From contig NC_092031.1 in NCBI RefSeq assembly GCF_042242105.1, positions 4,610,175-4,674,174 of the forward strand: a stretch of DNA of 64,000 nucleotides, given 5' to 3'. Below, one piece after another: positions 55,310 to 64,000 of this stretch. The notes under the pieces were generated by a model that worked only from the letters and a program-made list of their open reading frames with translations, was not told where the DNA came from and did not search any database. Within the stretch, counting starts at the first letter, position 1; every line of letters begins with the position of its first letter. Both the position numbers and the translations under genes were made by a program. Origin of the DNA: Pempheris klunzingeri. Taxonomy: Eukaryota > Chordata > Actinopteri > Acropomatiformes > Pempheridae.

Positions 55310-55540
55310 TGTGTGTGCTCTCAGTGTTAGACCTCCAGGACAACCTGCCTCAGGGGGTCGTCTCGGCTGTGAGTGACCGCCTGTCGCTGCCATGACGTGG
55401 ACTGTCTGCCTCCGTCGTGCCGGTCCAGTGATCCACACACAGCTGCTGCTGCTGACTGCCAGAAGAGCCTGAGCCGGTGAAGTGAACTTCCCACTCAGCC
55501 AAACACGATTTATTTGGTCTGAGTAACAACTTCTTTACCG
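55310..55540 (+). other. mfsd13a: Candidate non-coding first exon of mfsd13a
   Basis: A CpG-containing segment ends in the strong donor CCG followed by GTAAGT at 55541. It would splice to the acceptor at 57317, just upstream of the mfsd13a coding start. It contains an ATG at 55392 opening a 26-codon ORF ending at 55472. The donor is seen; use as the first exon and its start are inferred. Confidence 0.5.
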
Positions 55541-57317
55541 GTAAGTCACATTTATTTTCTCTGTTATACCGGAAGCAGTGTTAGCATTTAAACGAGGCTA
55601 GCTAGTGCTAACCATTAGCGGAAGTTGGCTACGTTCACAAGCCCAATAAGAGATAATCATACAAGATTGGTATTGATTTTTCCCACTGCTTCTGGCAAAC
55701 ACAGCAGAATAACGTGACTAAGTTGTAGGTTTAATGGTCGATTATGAGCCGGTGACACAAAGGTGACGCCAGTCTGAGCTTATCGTAAAGCTAACGTTAG
55801 CTAACTAGCTAATATTTTGTTATCGTTTCCAAGACGAGCTACGCCACCTGTTCCTTCACTGTGTGGTAAGTAGCCAGTGTTAAACACATGTAATCAGCTG
55901 TTTTTCTTTTTCTTTTTACAGCAACATTACTATTCTAGCTTGTTTATATAGCCTGCTATGAGTGCTTAGATGTTTGTCACCAGAATCAGAGAATAACTCT
56001 GCTAACAAACACTGGTTATGTTTCCATATTCTGCCTTTCTGATTCAGCTCACCTACTCTTTGGTTACCAGTTCCTCCCACCATGGTTGGTCACCATGCCT
56101 TCTGGTAATGACAGTGGATAATCTGCCCACAGGTGGTGGAGACAGATTTGAATCTTCTGTGGCTGAGAGGACATGAATTGTATATTTGTAGATCCCGATC
56201 TGTTACCAACTAGACATCATCTGATTTAGTAAGCTGTGCCTCAGAGATGTGATACGGATCTGCTTGGATCTGATAGGATCAGGGTTGGAAAGCTTTATGC
56301 TGCACTCCAGGGAGGTTTGCTTTGGTCAAGTTTGCACATTTGCTGCAACGTGGTCACATGAGACACTGAGATATTACATGTCTCACTGTCTCACTGAGGA
56401 TATAAGAGGGTGTTTGTAGGTCAGGGCAAGTCTGAGCTCGAGGGAGTCCGGTGTGAATTAAGAAGCCTGTTGGTGTTTGTAAGTGAATTCTTCTCCCAAG
56501 GCTGCTCCATGTGGGACTGCAGCTGGGGCTTCAGAGGAGAAGTTAAACAATGTGAAGCTGTTGCAGGATTTGCATTCATTGTCGGTTACTCTGTGTCCTC
56601 AGTTGTTGTGATCAAAGACAGTAATTCACAAGGAGCTGCGACATGGAGAAAACCTTGTGCTTTTTTTCGAGCTAGAGCTTTCTTTGTCTTTAAAACAAAT
56701 CTTATATTATGCCCTTAGCTTTTACAGTAGGTGTAAGTTCTGCATGTTGGGACATTTAAAACACCACCAGAATGTTAAACACCCAAAAAGAAGTAAAATG
56801 CTTCGGTGAAAGCACTCCTGAAAAAGAGGACTGAGTATCGTGTGACTTTCCTTTTGTTGTTTCACTGTGGAGAAGACCAGCTTTTAATGGGGACACTGGA
56901 GACGTGAGTCGGAGTGTCAGAGGAGTGGTCCTATAACTAACAGAGGAAAATTATAGTTTTACACTACACCACAGCTGGGCGTGGACCAGAGGAGAAAGGA
57001 TCTGAGGCTCACAGCCTAACTGACTTTAATGAGTACGTATGGTACCATTGCTATGAAAATAGCTTCCTTTTGGTTTGCTCAAGCTCTGTGCAGAGACAGA
57101 GGCATGCTAATATTATTTTGTGTTGCAGCTGAGATTTAACTCCGAGGTGTTGCAGTAACTTTGAGAGATGCTCATGAATATGTAAATTCTACACAGGTGC
57201 AGAGTGTTTTGCTTCAGGGTGAGAGAATATTTAGTTTCTTTGTCTACTTAACTGAAAATACATGTTTCTGTCAAGTCTCAGTGCACGTTTCTATCCACTT
57301 GCGCTGTGTTTTTGCAG

Positions 57318-57412
57318 GCTACGATGAGGTGGTGACCCTGGGTCGGCCAGGCCGTGAGATGATTGCAGCTTGGCACAGAGAAAAGACGAGGCCGAGCGAT
57401 TGAAAAAGAAGA
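57318..57412 (+). other. mfsd13a: mfsd13a 5' UTR part of first coding exon, with two upstream ORFs
   Basis: The exon begins after the TTTTTGCAG acceptor at 57317. The leader contains ATG-AGG-TGG-TGA at 57324-57335 and a 14-codon ORF at 57359-57403 whose stop lies 9 nt before the main ATG. Confidence 0.6.
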
Positions 57413-60400
57413 ATGGGCAGGAGCGTCTGGGGCTTCTGGCAAGGCATCTTCTCTACTGCAGTGCTCTATGGGTCTCTGGCCTTGTTTACCTCCATCCTCC
57501 ACAATGTGTTCCTCCTTTACTACGTACAGACATTTGTGTCCATCTACAAGATCGATAAAATCTCCTTCTGGGTGGGAGAGGTGAGTAACAAGAGACAAAA
57601 TGAAACCAACATGGAAGCAGTAATCACTGATGCTACTACTTACAGGAGTAATAAGTCAGAAAAACATGAAGCTGTAGTTAAAAGCCACCAGCAGACGCCT
57701 GCTATCAACCAATACTTCCTGCAGAAACCCTGATTTGGGCTTGTCCTGACACTCACAAATCATTTTTGGAGTAATTTGACATTGTTATTCTGCTAGTTAT
57801 GATGATGATTCACAGGCATAAAAATCAATGACTGACAATGAAAATAGCTCCTATACTGCCCAGCTGTACTTAAGATAAAAATAGTCAAATTGCCTGATGA
57901 TAATTGGATTATTGAAATGGCTACTGAAGTCATCCATTACACAATCACAGTTATTAAGATTATAATTAAGATTATAAAGATACTACCGGAGTTAAAATTC
58001 TTAGAAGCTTGATATTTAATTTAATAATTTAATGTTCTTTTCAATAACCCAGTATCTTCCTTTTATTTGATAATCTATAAAGTATTATTGTCTCATCTGC
58101 TTCTCCACAGACGGTGTTCCTTATATGGAACAGTGTTAACGATCCTCTTTTCGGCTGGCTGAGTGATCGCCCCTTCCTCAGCTCTCCTCAGTAAGTGTCC
58201 TCATCCTGCCTTTCCCTTCTGTTTTTCCCCACCGCGTAACACAAGTGCAAAAAAATAATATTTGAAACTGACATTTCCCTGGAATCTTTTTGTATTCACG
58301 CACACACTGTGTGTGTGGCTTTGTGTAAAATTATCTTCCTCACTCTGACATCTCTGTGCCTCCAAACCTTCCTCTCTTGGCTTTCCAGTCCACCTGCAGA
58401 TTTCTACCACGGTATTTCCTGTAATATACCCTCGCACACGGAAATGTTTCATGCTCATGAGGCTGCGTAAACACGTCATCAGAACTTGAGGCTGCCATCT
58501 GTGTTTGCATTTCATTTTGAGTGAGCAAACTGTGGCTCTTTATTGTCAGAAGGTGGTGACAAAACAAAGTTGATTACATTATTCTGTTAATGTCGGCACC
58601 TTTTAACCAGTTTGTCTGGGTGTTGTACAATTGGGACATGCACTTTATCCCTCTTTATTAATTTGTCTTTTTTCATGATGGTTTTTAGTGTGTTTGCTGA
58701 TCCTGTATGTACGTAGACGGCGATACATTTCAACATCAGCCAGCTCAGATGACCCTCATATATCCCCAACCAACAAAACAGACTCAAATAGCTTGAGAGT
58801 GTAAAAATAGGTCTGTCGGCCGTGTCTGTTCATGACTCTGTGTTAAAATGTCAATCTTAACAAACCTGCTGCTGATTTGGCTTCATTTTTGGTTGTTTTT
58901 CGTCCCAGGTCAGGCTCTCAGATCACAACTCCAGAGGTGGTGCTGAAGCGCTTGAAGGCCCTCTCCACAAATGGGCCTCTCTTCGCGCTGTCCTTCCTGG
59001 CCTTCTGGGTGGCGTGGGCCAGCCCAGGACTGCAGTTCCTGCTGTGCCTGTGTCTGTACGATGGTTTTCTCACTATGGTGGACCTGCACCACAGCGCCCT
59101 GCTGGCCGACCTCGCTGTGTCCGCCACCGATCGCACGCGCCTCAACTTCCACTGCTCTGTGTTCAGCGCTTTGGGCTCATTCTCTGTGTTTCTGTCTTAC
59201 TCATTCTGGGACAAGGAGGATTTCTACTCCTTCCGCCTCTTCTGTGTGACTCTAGCAGCTTTTACCATCTTGGGCTTTTTCGTAGTGTCTCGGTTGCTTC
59301 AGCATCGTTTCCAAAAGGAAGTCCTTCTGAGACAGGATGATGCTCTGACACTCAAAGAGTAAGGACTTTCTGAAGATCTGGAAATTCTCAATGATTTTAC
59401 TTTAAATGTTTTTGGACTGTGTTTTTTCCCTCTTTTTCTCACTCTTCGTCGTCTTTTTCTCTGCCCCAGGCTGAATGTTGGCCATGCTCCACTTACCCAC
59501 CCAGAAAAACCTGTCACAGTTGGACAGTACTTCAAGCAGCTCTCTAAGCACAAGAACTTCATGTGGTTTGTGTCTATGAACCTCATTCAGGTAAGACACT
59601 AGGCACGTTGGGTGTGCTATGACTGCCAGTAGAGATAAAGTGGGAAGATGTTAACTGTTCTTCTAAGAAGTGGAAAAATGTATGTTTATATGTTCTTGTG
59701 GTTTCTAAAGTTAAACTACAGTGGAAACCACTCAGAAGGCTCATGTTTACAGTAATCAGCCACTTATCTGGATCAAAAAGCTTGGCACAGAAACATTCCT
59801 ACATGAATGCTGTTTAAATAATTTGCTTATAGTAATCAGGATTCCACTTACAGTGTTCATTGTTGGTCTTTTCATACATAAAAACATATGAGAAAACATT
59901 TAAAAATACAGTAGTGCTGTTTTTTACTCCTGCTTTGCCTCGTGGTAACTTGTCTGCGTCTGGCTGGCTACTTATGACAAACACAAGCAGAGCAGAGGGA
60001 CTTGGTTTTCCTCAGGCTACCACACTGACCGGTCTGGCATACTGGGCCAGTCCCAGTGGATAAGTCCAGGGCTGACTTTCTGTCCCAGTATGCTACATGC
60101 TGCTACAAACAGTCATGGCTGCTGGTGATGGAGACAGAGAACAGAAGCACTTGTGCACCTGCAAGTGGACTGATAATGCTTAGTCACAAAATGTGTAACA
60201 TTAAATGGCAAGCTGTCTGTTTCATTACCTTGTTTTCATGTAAATGTACAAATGTTAATTAGATGGTAATCTGCACGAGAGATAAAGACAAAGTCAGCTA
60301 CGATAATCATCCACTCACACTGATCAGTTTGACCTGGACACACATGATCACTGTACGCAGTTTGCACTGTAATTATGTCCACTATTTTAATTTATCATTA

Positions 60401-63118
60401 TATATACTTAATCTACTCAGTTAGATTTTATTGTTGTCTCTGCCCCCCCTGCAGGTGTTTCACTGCCATTTCAACAGCAACTTCTTCCCTCTTTTCCTGG
60501 AACATCTCCTGTCTGACAATATTTCTGCCTCTACAGGTTCAATCTTACTCGGTAAGACAGGAAATAACGAACACATTCAAGCCTTCTCGATCCAAGCTAG
60601 CGACAAATTACCGAGCACATTTTACTTGCCAGTAACCAGATGAATGTGTGTGTGTGCAGTGTCCAAAAGTCTGCCCCAAAATCCTGTTAGATTAGGATCA
60701 GGACCATTTCAGAAAACCAGTGAAGTTGTACTGAAATACTGTTTGTGTTGCTGAGCTGTTAGGAACTGATGAAGTTGCGGCTAAAAAAGATTTCTATTTC
60801 ATATAAGTTGCCATCCATCTTTTTTTTTATGTTGAACTGTCATGCCTTTCAAAATGACTATTATTTCTGCTGATTAGCCTTTTTTTAATGCAGCTCTGCT
60901 TCTGCTCCCACGCAGGCATCTCTTACATTGCCCCCCACCTGAACAACTTGTATTTCCTGACACTCTGCCAGCGTTACGGGGTTTACCAGGTTATCCGCTG
61001 GCTATTTTTGCTCAAACTGGGACTTAGTGTGGCTATGCTGCTGGCAGGGGCTGACCACATTTATCTGCTGTGCATCTTCATTGCTAGGTATGGCCACGCA
61101 CACACATCAGCACACACATCGGGGAGCCGATGTGTGACAGCTCGTATTTTTGTTTGCATGTTTGTTTGGACTTTGTATTTTTTAAGATCATTATTTGCAA
61201 CGCTGAGTACACAAACACACAACAAGCAACCCATCGAAGGGAAAAGTGGAATCAATGAGAAAAGCTCTTAGAGGCCAATAATTGCCAAAGAGCTTTTAAA
61301 ATCTGCCACCCTCAATCCGTAGACCCCTTGATAGATTTTGTGTCCTTGCAGCTTTTCAGTTTGGCAGTCAGTCATCTTACACCATTATTGTCAAATAACT
61401 CGTAAAGTTGTGTAGTTGTGTGTGAATGCTTTCATTTCTCTCTCAAACTTTCAGGCTGAGCTGCTAACAAAAACACATCACTCACAAGTGATGAAGTCGT
61501 TACTGTATTTCATACAATGTTATGTGGTTTTGAACACACAGGCGCACCTAAGCATGCTGTGTTAGGTCAGAAGCTGTAACCGTTCCCCTCCCGAGAGACA
61601 AACAGAGACATTAGGAATGATAATGACACACGTTAATACTACTACTGCCCTTGATAAACAACTGGTAGCTGCCTCCTCTCTTTACATTATAAACCTCTGT
61701 AAAATGAAAAGGTAATCATTGTTCTGTTTTTTTCCCATCTACTATATTACAGCCAACATTTCCTGACTCCACACAGTTGAGGCTGTAACCTGATCTCTCT
61801 TCCTTCTAGTAACCGGGTGTTTACAGAGGGGACGTGCAAGCTGCTCAAACTGGTTATCTCTGATCTGGTGGACGAGGACTTTGTGATCAATCGACGGCAG
61901 CAGGCCACCTCTGCGCTCCTCTTCGGGATGGTTGCCTTGATGACCAAACCTGGCCAGACATTCGCCCCGCTCATAGGCACCTGGCTGCTGTGTGTTTACA
62001 CAGGTACAGACAGAAACACTCCGCCTGGATCCTCCATAAGAAAGTGCTCTCAGTCACCTGGTTTCAAATGCTGCTACAAGCTGCTCTTTGTGTCTTTGTG
62101 GCAGATTAAATGTCAAGTAGCTCAGTTGAATTCCAGCCATGTGGTCACTGTCCATGTCGATGAATAGAAAAGCACAGCAGCACTCTTTGAACACAAATCG
62201 TGCATCTGGTTGTTTCCCGTAAGGTTTTATTTCATAATTGCTTTTTATGATGTTAGGACTTGGTCTTTGTTTCAGGCTCCGCTGTAAAACACTGTTGGAA
62301 AGGCCTACAGGAAAAACAATATGTATTTTAGCACAACATGCACAAGTACTCATTTTTACCTCCACAGACAGATTTTAGCAACCAGAACGTCTTGGCTGGA
62401 AAAAAAAAACGCTGCTCTTTCAGCTTTCAGAGCAGCGCCTGGTGTTTTCAGCAGGGAAGAAGACTCTTTGTTGCACACAGTGTCATGTTCAGTCTGTCTC
62501 TGGGGATCTTCTCCGGTCTGTACAGTCATAGCGCAGCAGCCCCCACCTACACACATTCAACTAGGAACATTCTTAGTCGGGGACACCTGTGAATTATACA
62601 CAACCTAACATGAGTATCTGGTATTACCCTACTAACTTAGACATCCATTCAGAACCAAAGAATTTGTATATTTGATTTGTTTTATTATTAGGCCCTTCTG
62701 TAGTCGTGCTACTCTTCATATTCTGCAATGTTTTTTGCAAGACTGCCTCATTAGAAAAGACAGAAGGAGAGGAACCATCCATTCTGCTAAAGGAGTTCAG
62801 TATGTGTACCGACTCCTCTGTGTTTTGTGCGCACTGAAGGAACTACTTTTTTCCCCCTCCTCCTCAGGTTATGATATATTTGAGAGGCAGCCTGTGAAGG
62901 ACTCCCTGGTTTCCGTGCCTGACGTTGCTTCTGGCTCAGGGACTCCACCTCTACGCCTGGGCTGCTTCTACATGTTGGTGTTTGTGCCTATCACCTGTGC
63001 CCTGCTCCAGCTGGCCGCCTGGTCACGCTTCACGCTTCACGGCCGCAAGCTGCAAGGGATCAAGACCCTAAGGCAAGGGGCCCAGCACGGCCACCTTATC
63101 GATGTCAAGGCCATATGA
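57413..63118 (+). CDS. mfsd13a: MFSD13A (TMEM180) multi-pass membrane protein, 8 coding exons, 510 aa
   Basis: Exons 57413-57580, 58111-58190, 58909-59358, 59470-59590, 60455-60551, 60916-61087, 61810-62003 and 62868-63118 join to 1533 nt in phase; stop TGA at 63116-63118. The protein is a predicted polytopic MFS-like transporter of unknown substrate. Diagnostic blocks: [19 protein letters not shown] near residue 20, [11 protein letters not shown] near 71, [10 protein letters not shown] and the [12 protein letters not shown] segment in the middle, [19 protein letters not shown] in exon 5, FTEGTCKLL and [10 protein letters not shown] in exon 7, and PITCALLQL near the end. Human MFSD13A is 517 aa, so this copy is full length. 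The ATG chosen is the one preceding the conserved first helix. The hydrophilic loop at exon 3/4 is the least conserved part. Confidence 0.95.
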
Positions 63119-63588
63119 ACTGAACAGAGCTGTCTGAAGCTGCACACAGACTATTCTGAATTGTCGGTTTTACAATCCCTTCGATGATAGCTTAGAAGAA
63201 GAGGGGATGATGGGATGTCTGCCGTGTGCACAAACATATGAACCACTACACAACATGTAGCTTAGTGGACGGTGAAAAATGCACAGTAGGCTGACAAATC
63301 CCAGTGGGAAAAACACAACATAACATCTTTAAGAAATCAAACCTGCCTTATTTTTTTATATCAAAGTATTGACCTATATTTATATTTGAACAGATGACCA
63401 AAAGATAAAGTAGAACCAATCAATCCTTTGGATGTTGACGGACCAAGGTGACAGCTTTTCATGGTGCGTGCCTAAGACGTGATGTCCTCTTTCACTGTTT
63501 GTGAAGCATAATTATGGTCTCGAGTTCAGTCTGAACACTGCGAGGTAACTTGTCAGTAACATCGGCCTGGTTTTAAAATGAATAACTA

Positions 63589-63594
63589 AATAAA
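63589..63594 (+). terminator. mfsd13a: Candidate mfsd13a polyadenylation signal
   Basis: AATAAA about 470 nt after the stop codon, inside an A-rich stretch. Confidence 0.45.
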
Positions 63595-64000
63595 ACAAAA
63601 ACAATAACAGGTGAAGAGGAGGTTTACAACAGAGCTACAGTTCTGATTTCTAATGTAATTTACAAGATGAAGAAAATTATTAATGTGCTCAAAGGGGTTT
63701 TGATACTGCACGGTACCTCCACTCCAGAGCTGATTCATTGATTTACTGTTTCTTTACAGTTACACAGAGCGTCCTGCCAGATCGATGTTGAGAACGGTAT
63801 TTTCTGATACATTCAGTATTGATGTTTTTTTTGCACAAAACTGCCATTCGTCTATCGTACTTCTAACATTCTGATTGTGACATACTTCATGTACTGTATT
63901 AATGAAAAACAGAAATAGGAAATGATGCTGGTAAGCATTATCAGTTCACTTTTGTAATTTTTCAGGTTCTACAAAGAATGTGTGGCATTGCCATGAATAA

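Overview
The window is vertebrate genomic DNA, almost certainly from a spiny-rayed (percomorph-type) teleost. It has long introns with GT-AG boundaries, dense CA/TG microsatellites and several dispersed repeat types common in fish. The protein-coding exons belong to orthologues of genes known from human chromosome 10q24. Four genes can be assembled exon by exon. Every junction phase agrees and every coding total is divisible by three: twnk (minus, 6 coding exons, 724 aa), mrpl43 (plus, 3 exons, 151 aa), sema4g (minus, 14 coding exons, 885 aa) and mfsd13a/tmem180 (plus, 8 coding exons, 510 aa).

Layout. 1-4.9 kb: no recognisable gene, some repeats. 4.9-10.2 kb: twnk, the mitochondrial replicative helicase, read leftwards. 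10.2-10.7 kb: compact divergent promoter. 10.7-13.4 kb: mrpl43, a mitochondrial large-ribosomal-subunit protein, read rightwards. 13.4-18.9 kb: intergenic, with a dead L1-type reverse-transcriptase fragment. 18.9-53.3 kb: sema4g, a class 4 semaphorin, read leftwards and tail-to-tail with mrpl43. It has a predicted non-coding first exon near 53.3 kb and a 12.8 kb intron rich in SINEs, fold-back elements and microsatellites. 53.5-55.3 kb: divergent intergenic region. 55.3-63.6 kb: mfsd13a, a multi-pass MFS-like membrane protein, with upstream ORFs in its leader.

The genes form a conserved syntenic block rather than a pathway. Twnk and mrpl43 share a promoter region and both serve mitochondrial gene expression; sema4g and mfsd13a are unrelated membrane proteins. 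I found no bacterial-type system, CRISPR array or clearly new multi-gene system. The points most worth a second look are a TG-repeat 3' splice site in sema4g, two unassigned small ORFs inside the first coding intron of sema4g (one with a signal peptide and a splice donor, one with a membrane segment), overlapping hairpins near 46.2 kb, and the mfsd13a upstream ORFs.
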